This document shows positions 21,247-32,818 of a DNA stretch of 64,000 bases, piece after piece. The stretch is from Riptortus pedestris (taxonomy: Eukaryota; Arthropoda; Insecta; Hemiptera; Alydidae): assembly GCA_019009955.1 (NCBI GenBank), contig CM032230.1, positions 111,033,001 to 111,097,000 of the forward strand, written 5' to 3'. The notes beneath the pieces are model-generated. The model was not told the DNA's origin and searched no databases. It saw only the letters and a list, made by a program, of their open reading frames with translations. How positions within the stretch are numbered: position 1 is the first letter of the stretch; each line of letters starts with the position of its first letter. The translations under genes were made by a program, and so were the position numbers.

Positions 21247-22457
21247 TATTAAATCTCCTCTGATGATGCCCAGTTTGCTTGTTTCTTTTTTGTTAGAAGA
21301 TTGACAACCTCGATGAAACATTTCTACTTTATCTCAATATATATTCTGAAATTATTCTTCACTGCATAGGAACAAGGATTACAAACTTTCTCGCTATATT
21401 CCATAATGTGGGATAAATAGCAGATACATATTTTTGAAACAGTATAGCTGATATCCGTTTCTAAACTGTGTTTTAAACTCTTCGTTAGTACTTATTCCTT
21501 GTTTATATTTTCAAAATATTTTTAGTAGTTTCCTTTCCATAGCTCTGGAAAAAAATGCATGAATTTTCTCCTGATGTTACTATTCATTTACTGTTGAATT
21601 ATTCATGACGAAAGTAGTTAAGATGGATTCTGGGAGGATCAACAGGAAGAATTTCGTAGAAATCAGAAAACATGGTTGATGATACATTCTTTACATTGTA
21701 TAGTCAAATAAAATACTAAGAATAAAATTAATTAAAGCATAATACAGAACAAGTAACAAGATAGATAGGCACTCCACTGGAGTTTAAGTTTCGTAATTTC
21801 TTTTAGATTACACATTTCGTTGCGAAAAGCTCGTTACTTATTTGAAACTACATAACACCTTTTAGAAAATAAATTATATTATCTAAAAACTGCAAGTAGA
21901 GATATGTCTAAGCAAACATAGTTAGAGAGTTTTTGTTTGCCGAAAGAATTCGGGGAATTTCCATATTTGTAGCTGACGAAATATACCTTCACGTAGGGGA
22001 ATTTTTATTGCCAAAGAATTCTTCATGTTTTTACTGAGTTGGGCCCTCTTATAATATTCGAAGAGGAAAACAATGACTGAGATAGAATATCGTTTCCGGA
22101 AAGAATTTCCAATATGTTTATAGAGGAAAAAGAATTTATTAAATACTAAGTAGGAAAATTCATTAAATAATAGAAATACAGTTTACTGACTTAGATTGAA
22201 TAAATTGATTTTGTTGGGATAATTAGCAACCATATCGCTAATGTTATAATATTTGGTAATCAGGAAGTAACGCTGTACTCCTGCGAGTTTAATTATATAG
22301 ATACATTGTTCATATATATTTATTTTTTGTCTTCATAATTTTTGCAATGATCTTTTTGCAATAATCTTTGCCTAAATCAGTGTGTGATCATTTCATATTA
22401 ATGTTACGGACAATTTCGATTAAGTCGATTAAGCAAAGGTAATGGTTTAAATACGTT
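21247..22457. other. No recognisable feature
   Basis: AT-rich non-coding sequence with no supported gene or repeat. Confidence 0.5.
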
Positions 22458-22641
22458 GTTAAATGTTGTAATATCACCTCTTTTATGTGTCCTAAATAGA
22501 AATGATACATAAATCATTTTGTTTACTGAATCATTTTCTATAATAGTTTTTTAGTAACTCACATATAAACAGAGGTTTAGGCTTTAAGCAATCATCCTCT
22601 TCTCCTCGTTACCATTTGGATTCCAGAAAATGCAAATGTTT
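22458..22641 (+). repeat. Direct repeat unit, copy 1, upstream of an AT tract
   Basis: The block from GTTGTTAAATGTTGTAATATC to CATTTGGATTCCAGAAAATG recurs, interrupted, at 22741-22799 plus 23345-23490. Each copy is followed by a long (AT)n tract. The element type is unknown. Confidence 0.7.
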
Positions 22642-22647
22642 CATATA

Positions 22648-22716
<69 letters not shown>
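22642..22716. repeat. (AT)n microsatellite
   Basis: About 75 bp of AT dinucleotides with one early ATGTAT interruption. Confidence 0.95.
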
Positions 22717-22718
<2 letters not shown>

Positions 22719-22740
22719 TGACATTTTTAACTGATGATTA

Positions 22741-23489
22741 AAATAAGTTGTAAATTGTAAAATATCCCCTTTATGATGTGTCCTACCAAGAAATGATAAG
22801 GATCAATTTAAAGGACTTGTCTTGTTCTATTGTTTTAATTTTATAGTTACAAAGTGTACTTTTGGAGTCAGCGCTCAATCGTCAGTGCCTACTGACAAAC
22901 AAAACCTTAAGCGAATCTAACAACATAGCATGGCCAACAGTGTAAAAGAACAGTTACAAAAACAAAAAATAAAAACACTAAAACCAAAATAAATCCAGGA
23001 TATAAACAGAAAATTCAATAAATAGTCAACTAATAAAATTAAAAAAGTTAAAAACGATAAGCTTATGTCTAAGATAAAGCTTAAAATCTATAAACTATAA
23101 ATAAAATTAAAAAACAAAACATATTACAAATAGGAAAACAAAATTAACGTATCACAGTGGGTGGTAAATCCTGAAATGCACACCAGAAGAACTGTAATGC
23201 AAAAGACAACTAAAAAATAATAAATGAACCACCATATATTAATAATAGAGAGAAGATGTAGGAAGTACCTGATGACAAGGCCTGTTTATTGATCCTTATC
23301 AATTGGTTCCTCTACCATCCAGCATATTCCACAGAAATAAAGGAAAGAGACATAAATCATTTTGTTTATTGATTGATTTTATATAATATTTCTTAGTAAA
23401 TGACTTATAAACTGAGAACTTGGCCTTGAGCCAACATCCCCTTCTCCTCTTAACCATTTGGTTTTCAGAAAAAGCTAATATATCATAAC

Positions 23490-23490
<1 letters not shown>
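22741..23490 (+). repeat. Direct repeat unit, copy 2, split by an insertion
   Basis: The left part (AAGTTGTAAATTGTAAAATATC to AGAAATGAT) and right part (ACATAAATCATTTTGTTTATTG to TTTCAGAAAAAGC) match copy 1. The intervening roughly 550 bp has no counterpart in copy 1 and contains the MITE-like element at 22795-23300. Confidence 0.7.
22795..23300. mobile_element. MITE-like insert with 12-bp inverted ends
   Basis: GATAAGGATCAA at 22795-22806 and its exact complement TTGATCCTTATC at 23289-23300 bound an A-rich 506-bp non-coding segment. It sits where copy 2 of a local repeat is interrupted. About 45 bp to the right are also extra, so the true boundary is uncertain. The family is unknown. Confidence 0.5.

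Positions 23491-23547
<57 letters not shown>
23491..23547. repeat. (AT)n microsatellite
   Basis: AT tract ending the second copy of the local direct repeat. Confidence 0.95.
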
Positions 23548-23550
<3 letters not shown>

Positions 23551-23751
23551 GATATAACGTCAAGAATAGATAATTTAGATCAACAAGTGGAAAACCTCCT
23601 ATATTGGCACAACCCCTAATGATCGGCTTTATACAAATTTTATAACTGTAAGTCTTTATATTTTCATTTTACCCCATAAATTAATATAACGAACGAAAAT
23701 TGCTGAATAGTCTGAGAAAAATTATCAAACATTTCTACTACATATTTCTTC

Positions 23752-23902
23752 TTTTAGCAGATTTCCCTTGAGAGAAATGAGGTCGTATTCATGACGGAAT
23801 TTTCGAAATTTTTCTTCAATTGTCCATCGATCCCACCTAGAAGATGACGAAAATGAGGTCCGTTCAAAACTGTTTATATTTATCTATCTATCTATCTATC
23901 TA

Positions 23903-23957
<55 letters not shown>

Positions 23958-24822
23958 CTGTTACCGCTCTAGCTGTCGCAATTTTTGTTTGATCGTTACC
24001 AAACTCGATATTTAGTCGTTTTTTGTAGAATGATAGATCAAGTTTGTTAACGGCTGAAATCGGACCAGGGGGAGAGAGGGTTTAATGAGAGAGAATTTTG
24101 AAAATTCAAAATATATCCGTTACTATAAGTCGGATTGAAAAAGTATATGGAATCAGAATATACTATAAATGTTCTTATATACATTTCTTCTCTATCTTGA
24201 ATATACACCAAGATAATTTTATTTTTTCAGTTTTCAGCCTTCAGTAAACTCCCACTTCTCCTAGTGTTACATAAACAATGCTCTGTTATATTAAAACATA
24301 TTAATTGAAGCCTAAATACTAAATATTGTTTTCAATGAACATTTACTTTGTGAGATATATTCAAATACTTTTGTTGACCCCCCTTCTTTTTTTTTTTTGA
24401 TTAGTAAAATTTTAGAGATTGAGATAAAACTGATTCTGATTCGTTACAAATTACAGCACTAGCTTTAGTAAATTGTTTTCATAAAAATTAATATGTTATA
24501 TCCAGATATATTTCATTAATTGCTTGTCTTTCCGGTCTATCTATGCAGCGCTTCGCCTATTTGTTTACAATTCAGCCGTTTTCCGTTGTAGGGATTACTG
24601 AGCATTCACGGTAGTGATGGTTTTCTTTCCCCTGAGCCGATGTCAGACCTGTTTGTTTACATTTCAGAAGCTTTCCTTGTCTTATTGAAGTTTGTATTTA
24701 TTCAATGAATACTCACAGTGGTGTTGTTTCCGGTATGTAGATTTATCTATTGTTAAACTTCACGAGGGAAATCTGCTTAGTTTACGCAGCCCCGGACTTT
24801 TTTTTGCGTGACGGACTTTTTC
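23752..24822 (+). mobile_element. HLR, long form, full length
   Basis: The most complete long copy: TTTTAGCAGATTTCCCTTGAG, a (TCTA)n then (AT)n tract at 23877-23953, the GCTCTAGCTGTCGC block and the full long module. It ends GGGAAATCTGCTTAGTTTACG. The end is duplicated: GGACTTTTTTTTGCGTGACGG, as if two 3' termini were joined, and this has destroyed the hairpin's right arm in the first. Confidence 0.93.
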
Positions 24823-25610
24823 TTCATTCGACAAGTACTAAAAGCCGTCGACATATTGCTTGCTCCAAGAAACTGAAGTAGAGTCTACTAGTTTTCTAAA
24901 GGAAAATTTTAATGAATTAGTAAGTAGCCTTTAGAGGAATTTGTTAAGTTAATATTCCGGCCCAAATCAAACTTTAATTAAGGTGCGCTACAAAGCCATG
25001 TATTAACTACAAGTAATCTAGGTGGCAGCGGAGCTGAGGTAACTAGATTCATAGATGGTGACAAAAAGTAAACGAGAATTTAATAATAATAATGATGTTG
25101 AAAAAAAAGAGGATAATTGAATGTAGAGAAATACAGAGTTGGCATTACACCTTTTAAATAAATATTTAAAGAAGGTAGGTGTTGCTTTACCGTTAAAAGA
25201 GTTTTAGCCCGTATATATTGTATACGAGAGGGAAAAACGTCACCTCCTGGCAAGGAACAAAATTCGACGAATGTAATCCATACCTTCCTCTCCCAGCATT
25301 CTCATATTTAAAAAAAATGAAAAATAATATATATAAATCTAACATTCCCAATCGTAAATTTCTCACAGCTATTTAAATCAGATTGGAAAACCTTCACAAA
25401 CTGTGATACAGAGAAACAAGCGAGAATAACAAATTGGTCCTATCATACATATTAGGAAAAAAACGGCGTTTGAGCTGGACGTGAGTTGTTTATTATGAAA
25501 ATGTCCTTAAAGTGAAAATTACTAGAAGTGGGCATCATCTCGTCACCAAAACGAGGAAAAAATCGAATTACCAGGAGATAATATTTGAGTTAGAGAAAAA
25601 TGATTGTAAC
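24823..25610. other. No recognisable feature
   Basis: Non-coding. Short AAT-repeat stretches only. Confidence 0.5.
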
Positions 25611-26219
25611 AAAAAGTCCTTCACTCAGGGGCTGCGTAAACTAAGCAGATTTCTCTCGTGAAGTTTTAAAATAGAGAAATCTGCCTATTAATTACAGTAG
25701 TAGTAATGAATCTCTAAACAAATTCACGAGGGACGAACAGTTACGGAAACGGCCGAACTAGCCTTCGGCGGAATGGCCCGAATATAGCCGACTTCTGCAC
25801 ACACTTAATACAAATGCAAATACGTCGGTTAATATTCAAGATACTGAATAAATGTATAGAACAATATTTATAGTAAATTTAATTTGCAATAAGATTGATT
25901 CTATACAATTTTTCGATCCGACGCATAACAACGGTGATATTTTCAATTTTCAAAAATCCCCCCCTTACCCCCCCCTCCCACTAGTCCGATTTCAGCCATT
26001 AACGAACTTGATCTTGCTTTTTACATAAAACGATTAAATTTCGAGATTGGTAATGATCAAACAAAAATTGCGACCACTAGAGCGTTAACAGACAAATATA
26101 TGTATATTGATCATTTTGAACGGAACTCATTTTCATTCTCGAAAAAAGAACTTTTTCGAAAATCGTGTCATGAGTACGACTTCAATAGCTGATTTCCCTT
26201 AAGGTAAATCTGCTAAAAA
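25611..26219 (-). mobile_element. HLR, short form, minus strand, both ends present
   Basis: It runs from AAAAAGTCCTTCACTCAGGGG to GGTAAATCTGCTAAAA. The AT tract is reduced to ATATATGTATAT at 26095-26106. It carries the short module (CGGCCGAACTAGCCTTCGG). Confidence 0.9.
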
Positions 26220-26469
26220 TTCAATATAATTGAATTTATGCTTGGAATAATATCTTTAAAGACATATTGGCTCAAGTGATGAGTCTGGAGTCTTCAGTTA
26301 AATGAAAAAAATACTCTTCAAATGAACTCCCAGAATATTCGATTTATAAGAAGAATACATACATCTTAGAAGTACTGTTCTATAAGCAGCAGCAATTTCT
26401 GGAACGTTATAACCCTGTTTTTAATTCACCATTATATGGGTACATGAACGTTAGGAAAGAAATGAAAAA

Positions 26470-26692
26470 TTGTGTGATTTTTCGAACTGCTGAAATTCTC
26501 CTCTCAAACCCTCCCCCCTCACACTGATTTCAGCTATGAACTTTATCTTTAGTTTTCTTGAAAACGTTTAAATATCGAGTTTGGTGGCTAACGAATAACC
26601 TGGGTAAGATCTATGGACATTTGAGTAAATTTTCGAAAATCACGACATGAGTACTGTTTCAATAGCTAATTTCCTTTAAGGGAAGTATCCTT
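26470..26692 (-). mobile_element. HLR 5'-half fragment, minus strand
   Basis: C-run block, TTTAAATATCGAGTTTGGTG, then CCTGGGTAAGATCTATGGAC and AATAGCTAATTTCC. The AT tract and the GCTCTAGCGG block are missing. Confidence 0.75.
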
Positions 26693-26933
26693 AAATTCTG
26701 TGTCAGTCCAGATCACACAGCTGACTGCAGTTTACTTCAATTTCGTGTTTATTCCTTTGTAGGCCCATGTAGCTAATTCACGCTTACCGTTTAGGACCAC
26801 GAGGATTTCAGTTCCAATTCATAACGCGTTTTGTAAAACAGTTTATCTGACGTTATTAATTCATTTACCTTAAGAGTGCTGATTGCTTGGGTTATCAACC
26901 ATCCAATTCTAAATAACAAGGAGTTTAATCTTT

Positions 26934-27245
26934 ATATATATAAAAGAACGTTTGTTTGTATGTCCTTTATAGACTCGTAAACGGCTGAACCGAATTTTTT
27001 GAAACTAGGTATATATATTACTACTAAATCAGGATAGGTTTCTGACTATATTAATATACTCTGAGACGATCAGGAGTGGGGGTTATAAGGAGGCCTGAAC
27101 TTAAAAATAGCGATATTTCGTCTCTTATTGGATTATCGGCAAATATGCACATAACAAAAGTTGTTTATTATGTTATTTAGAGTAACTTTTGAAATTTACT
27201 CTTTTGTCGTATACCGAAGTATAAATGAGTTATACGCTAAATACA
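26934..27245 (-). mobile_element. TACCCGG-type repeat, partial, minus strand
   Basis: It matches, on the opposite strand, the last third of the copies at 28303 and 31231: AACGGCTGAACCGAATTTT, CAGGAGTGGGGGTTATAAGG, AATAGCGATATTTCG and CATAACAAAAGTTGTTTAT. The TACCCGG head is absent. Confidence 0.75.
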
Positions 27246-27405
27246 ATATTCGGGAGTTCAGAGAAACACTAATAATTATTAATTTGATACCACCTGACAT
27301 CAATGCATCTTTTTTTCTTTTCTTTCTCCTCACAGTAACCCTATGAGGAGTTATTAATTTCAATACTTGTTCCCTTGCCACATGACATATTACATGTTTA
27401 ATACA

Positions 27406-27995
27406 TTTTTCATTATACTGCATGCAAAGCATGTGTTTTCAATATCCAGTTTGAGTACGCAAAGTAGCTGTTTTCCGTCCTAGGACGCAAAGTAAAACAG
27501 ATGTTTTACTTTTCCGTCCTAGGAAGCAAAGTAAAACAGATGTTTTGGAAAACTTACTCTTGGTTATCTTATGTTATTGAGCGATTTCAGTTCAGAGGTA
27601 ACCTGTGTTTACTATTTCAATACAAAGACGGGAGCTCAAGATCATCTTGAAATACCGGAAGTTATTTTAGAAGAAGTACTGAAAGCAACGGAGGAACTAA
27701 TAATTGTATAATAACCAATAATAACAATTGTTCAATTAATATAAATTTTAATATGTAACAGCTGTCTAAATTTGATTTGTGTTACTTTATAAAAATGAAT
27801 CAATTATAACTGAAATGGATATTTTTTTTTACTATGTTTGAGCAGTATAATGAAAAGTAATTTTCATTACACGTACGAAAAGTGGCTTTCGGTGCTTGAC
27901 CAAATTTCCGAGCTCGGCTGCGCCTCGCTCGTAAAACTAGGCCTCGCACCGAAAACGCCCACTTTGCGTCCTAGTTATGAAAATTACTATTTTTT
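27406..27995 (+). mobile_element. Hairpin-headed element, copy HPE2
   Basis: TTTTTCATTATACTG (27406-27420) is mirrored by CAGTATAATGAAAA (27843-27856). The right hairpin stem at 27876-27895 (CGAAAAGTGGCTTTCGGTGC) pairs with 27946-27970 (GCACCGAAAACGCCCACTTT...), with GGCTGCGCC in the loop and outer arms AGTAATTTTCAT / ATGAAAATTACT. The left end has a tandem TCCGTCCTAGGA-GCAAAGTAAAACAG unit. The two 60-80-codon frames here are incidental. Confidence 0.6.
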
Positions 27996-28302
27996 TCAAT
28001 ATATTCACGTTAACCATCCATATAATAATGAAAATAATGATAATAATAATAATAAAATATAATAGAATGAAACAACAAAAGGATTAAATGAAATAAAATA
28101 ATAAAAATAAAATAAAATATTGAAATAAGTAAGATAATTACAAATAATCCTATGTTTGTTAACTTGCGAATCTATGTATGATGAACATATTGAGTTATAA
28201 TTCTCTTTCCTCACAATCAAATTTATATTCTAATTTATTTTTGCTACATCCGTACGTTTACTTTTGATAAACTTTATGAGTTCTTTATTATATTTATTAG
28301 AT

Positions 28303-29252
28303 AACTAGCTAAGGTACCCGGCTTCGCCCGGGTAATCATTTGAGGCTGAGTGATGATGGTATTTTTTTGGAGGGGGTGCTTTACTTTGTACAATATTTTT
28401 ACATTCTCCAGTCTCAATGCTTAGGATTTACACCCGAGTCCGGAGTGCTGGGGATATGTTAATGATAGAAGTATTTGTTATGTGTTCAATTCTACAAAAT
28501 ACACAATATTTTTATATTACCCGTTTCCTGTGCATGTATCTTTTTTTATATATAACATAATCATAGATAATCATATTATCATTATCAAAAATACGCAGTT
28601 TCGTTGATTTCGATTTAGTCTTTCGTGTCCTATGACATTGCTGACCAATTCTATAATTTTTCGTGTATACCTCATTTATACTTCATTATACGGGAAAAGT
28701 TCATATATCAAAAGTAAACAGCAAAATAAACAACTTTTGTTAGGTCCATAATTGCCGAAAACCCAATAAGAAACGAAATATCGCTATTTTTAATTTCAGG
28801 CCTCCCTTATAACCCCCCACTCCTGTTCGTACCTCGAAATTTTAATATAGCTTATAATCAGGGAGGTGTTAATACCAAATCACATACGGAGTTCCGTTTA
28901 GTTCGGCTGAGTCTTTTGTGCCATATTAAATTGTTGACTCCCAATATAGTTTTTAGCGTATAACGAATTATAAATGAGTTATACGACAAAGTGTATATAA
29001 CAAAAGTTACTCTAAATAACAAAGTAAACAACTTTTGTCATGTACATATTTTCCGAAAAACCAATAAGGAACGAAATATCGCTATTTTTAATTTCAGGCC
29101 TCCCTTATAACTCCGGTTCGTTTCAGAGAATATTAATAAAGTCAGAAACCTTGTTTTAGTAGTAATACAAATACCAAGTTTCATAAAATTGGGTTCAGCT
29201 GTTTACGAGTCTATGAAGGACATACATACAAACATTCATTTTTAAATATATG
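28303..29252 (+). mobile_element. TACCCGG-type repeat, full copy
   Basis: The head AGGTACCCGGCTTCGCCCGG is followed by GTAATCATTTGAGGCTGAGTG. The body contains two copies of a roughly 140-bp block (AACGAAATATCGCTATTTTT... CTCCCTTATAACC) at about 28725-28870 and 29000-29140. It ends TTCAGCTGTTTACGAGTC and ATACATACAAACATTC. This head is of a kind I associate with widespread non-autonomous repeats; the class is not assigned. Confidence 0.75.
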
Positions 29253-29733
29253 ACATATGAGGCGGTTCTGACAGCTTCATTTATATAACTAACTATATAT
29301 GCATATACAGACATCTTAACTACTCCTAGAGTAGCCTTAGAAACAAATAGATAGGAGCATTGTCGGCCAGTAGAGGGAGTTGCAGGTTCTATGCATGCCT
29401 CGTTATGTATTCAGTAGGTAACAGGGAACCGAATTCCCAGGGGGCGGAGCCTAATTCACCCCCCCTCCCCCCGTGCTACGTACAAATTTACTGAATGGTC
29501 CATATTCACTATTGCTCAGCCTCCCTCCGTAACTCCTCTCAGAATGGAATTCAAAACCAAACGGAACATTCCTTTCTGCGCCAAAAAGAAACTGTATCGA
29601 GCTTAGAATGTTAAATTTTGGTAACTCACTTTGGTTAATTATTGTTATTTGTTTTAGCTCAATACTCTAGGTGCGGACGTCCTTTTTAAAAATCCGGGCG
29701 GGTGCACATATTTTTGAAATAATTGATATTGAC
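29253..29733. other. No recognisable feature; C-run
   Basis: Mixed sequence with a CCCCCCCTCCCCCC stretch near 29460. No ORF of note. Confidence 0.45.
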
Positions 29734-30361
29734 GTTTCAGCATATTTCCCCTAAGGGAAATCAGCTATTGAGGTTGTACTCATGACGGAATATATATATT
29801 TGTCTGTTACCGCTCTAGCGGTCGCAATTTTTGTTTGATCGTTACCAAACTCGATATTTAGTCGTTTTATGTAAAAAGAAAGATCAAGTTCGTTAACGGC
29901 TGAAATCGGACAAGTGGGAGGGGGGGGTTTAGAGGGGAGGATTTTCGAAAATTCAAAATATCTCCGTTATTATACATCGGACCGAACAATTGTACAGAAT
30001 CAATATTATTGCAAATTTCATTTACTATAAATATTGTTATATACATTTATTCTCTATCTTGAATATTAACCGAGATATTTGCATTTGTATTCTGCGTGTG
30101 GTCACCAGTAGGCTATGTTCGGACTTTCCGCCGAGAGCTCTGGTGGCCGTTTCCATAACTATTCGTCCCTCGTGAATAGGTTTAGAGGTTAGGTTAACTG
30201 TTTTTTGGTGCTAGAAACTACTGGGTTATTACGCCCTAAATAATGTTTTAGGTTTAGAGGTTTCTTACTACTGCAGTTGTTATTAGGCAGATTTCTCTAT
30301 TGTAAAACCTCACGTGGGAAATCTGCTTAGTTTACGCAGCCCCTGCGTGACGGACTTTTTT
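29734..30361 (+). mobile_element. HLR, short form, complete, with a small internal insertion
   Basis: It runs from TTTCAGCATATTTCCCC to the perfect hairpin ACGCAGCCCCTGCGT and GACGGACTTTTTT. The AT tract is only ATATATATAT. AGGTTTAGAGG occurs at 30178-30188 and 30250-30260, enclosing about 61 bp not present in the copy at 50872. Confidence 0.92.
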
Positions 30362-30601
30362 AGAATGATATTCTGCATTCTTTGATAGATTGGAGCAAAA
30401 AAATTAACCTGAAGCGATTTTTTGATACGACCTCAGCTGAATAAGTTTACTCAATAGAGACTAATTATACTAACCTGCTAACTGTGAAATATTTCCATTT
30501 TTCAATCTATTTTCTAAGAAATTACACAACAACCATTTAGTTTACAACACTCAAACAAATAAACACATCAATCATTTCCTTTCACATAAAAGCTAATTTT
30601 C

Positions 30602-30632
30602 TTTTTAGCATATTTCCTCTAAGGGGGGATTT
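30602..30632 (+). mobile_element. HLR 5'-end fragment
   Basis: TTTTTAGCATATTTCCTCTAAGG only. The rest of the element is absent. Confidence 0.6.
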
Positions 30633-30667
30633 CTTTGTTGTAATAATTATACTCTTATATAGATACT

Positions 30668-31229
30668 AAAAAAGTCCGTCACGCAGGGGCTGCGTTAACT
30701 AAGCAGATTTCCCAAGTGCGCCACGTATTTGCATTTATCTCAAAACGTAAAAGTTCAATGAGAACAATATATTGTATTTAAGCTTCAAATAAAGTGCTTC
30801 ATAACATAATAGAATATTGACAATATGAGATGAGTAGGAGTGGTGCTTTACTGAAGACCGAAAACTAAAAAATGCAAATATCTCAGTAAATAATCAAGAT
30901 AGTGAAAAAAAGTACATAACAACGCGTTTAGAACATTACATTTCCAAGAAGATTGGTTCTATTCAAATTTTTAATCCGACGAATGGTAACGGAGTTATGT
31001 CGAATTTTCGAAAATCCCCCCTCTAAACCCCCCCTCCCACTGGTCTGATTTAAGCGGAGATATTAAGAATTTTCTAAATTCTTCCCCTCTAGACCCCCCT
31101 CTTTCTGGTCCGATTTCAGCCTTTAACGAACTTGATCTTTCTTTTTGTATAAAACGATGATATATCAAGTTTGGTAACGACAAGACAAAAATTGCGACCG
31201 CTAGAGAGGTAACAGTCAAATATATATAT
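30668..31229 (-). mobile_element. HLR, minus strand, ends in the AT tract
   Basis: It has inverted 3' end AAAAAAGTCCGTCACGCAGG, hairpin, AAGCAGATTTCCCA, long module and a partly duplicated G/C-run block (two 'TCCGATTT'-type stretches at 31035-31120). At TATATATATA (31220-31229) it meets a TACCCGG-type repeat, so its 5' part is missing or lies beyond that repeat. Confidence 0.88.
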
Positions 31230-31230
31230 A

Positions 31231-32098
31231 CGAGCTCAGATACCCGGCTTCGCTCGGGAATTCATTTGAGGCTGAATGGTGATGGTATATTTTTGGCAAG
31301 GCTTTACTTTGCACAATATTTTGACATTTACCCGTTCCAGTGTTTAGGGTTAATACCCGTTGATGGCATTTGTTAATAATAAAATTATTTTTTTATGCAA
31401 GACTTCACTGTCCTGCATATTGTCATATTTCCCGTCTCCTGTGCATTATGCATAGATTTGAATTATTAAGGAGAAAATATTGACGTACATTTGAATTAAT
31501 TTTTTCAGGTGAGGTACCTGGTAGTTCATATTGAAAAGAAGTTTTGAGCAAATTTCTCTAAATAAAAAATAAACAACTTTTGTTATGTGCATATTTGCTG
31601 AAAAAGCAATAGGAAACGAAATATCGCTATTTTTAATTTCAGGCCTCCCTTATAACCCCCACTCCTGCCCGTCCCTAGAAATGTTAGTATGGCTTATTAT
31701 AAGGAAATCGTTAGTATTAATTCACATAGGGAGTTTGGTTTAGTTCGGTTGAGTCTGTTGTGCCAAATAAAATTGTGGACTCCCGCTATAGTTTTTAGCG
31801 TATAACTCATTTATACTTCCGTATACGGCAAAAGTGCATATAACAAAAGTTACTCTAAATTACAAAATAAAGAACTTTTTTTATGTGCATATTTGCTAAA
31901 AAAAGCAATAGGAAACGAAATATCGGCATTTTTAATTTTAGGCCTCCCTTATAACCCCCACTCCTGTTCGTCTTAGAGAATATTAATATAGCCTAAAGTC
32001 TAAGTTGGGCTAGTAGTAATATACATACCAAGTTTCATAAAATTCGGTTCAGCCGTTTATGCGTGAAAAGGTAACAAACAAACAAACAGACACGAAAG
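31231..32098 (+). mobile_element. TACCCGG-type repeat, inserted at an HLR AT tract
   Basis: It begins CAGATACCCGGCTTCGCTCGG and has the same internal duplicated block as the 28303 copy (31560-31700 and 31840-31990). It ends TTCGGTTCAGCCGTTTATGCG and a CAAACAAACAAACAG stretch. Confidence 0.75.
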
Positions 32099-32194
32099 AA
32101 ACAAAATGTAGTTATGGTGTCTATGACATGTGAAATGAAAAGTTATCGTGAAATTTCGCGAAAAAAATCAATGTACAGACAGAGGTTACAATTT

Positions 32195-32818
32195 TTTATA
32201 TATATATAGACATTAAGGGAATCTTAAGGGAAATCTTCAAAAAGGAAGGTGAAGTTCGTTAATGGCAGAAATCGAACAAGTGGGAGTGGAGGTTTAGAGA
32301 GGAATTTGAAAATTCGAAATATCTCCTTTAATATAGGTCGGCTTGATAAATTAATTAGAACCAATCTTATTGCACATACCAAAGGACTATAAATATTGTT
32401 ATAGACATTTATTCTCTATCTTGAATACCAACGTATTTGCATTGTTTAGTTTTCAGCCCTCAGTAAACTCCCACTCCTGCTCATGCCACATAAACAATAC
32501 TCGGTTATAAAATAAACCATTTCATTAGAAGCTTAGATAGAAAATATTGTTTTCAAGAGAACTTTTTCTTTCGAGATACACGCTAATATGTTCTATTTAG
32601 ATAGATAGATCACCCCACCTAAAGTTTTTGTATTACTAAAATATGAGTGATTGAGACAAAAATTATTCTGATTCATTATAAACTTCAGTAATGGATATTA
32701 AATTAACATGTTATATTCAGATATATTTCAGTAATTGTTTTTCTTTCTGGTGAAGATTTTAAGAAGGTTGGCTAACCCGTTTGTTTAATTTTCAAACGCT
32801 TTTCATTGGGAGGTTATT
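32195..32818 (+). mobile_element. HLR, long form, truncated at both ends
   Basis: It starts near a short AT stretch, has AAGTTCGTTAATGGCAGAAATC, a deleted G-run area and the long module to GCGCTTTTCATTGGG-like sequence. The 3' hairpin is missing. Confidence 0.75.

Noticed and set aside
27161..28062. Small ORFs of 61-78 codons around HPE2
   Set aside because: They overlap on both strands, lack any motif, and lie in AT-rich repeat sequence.
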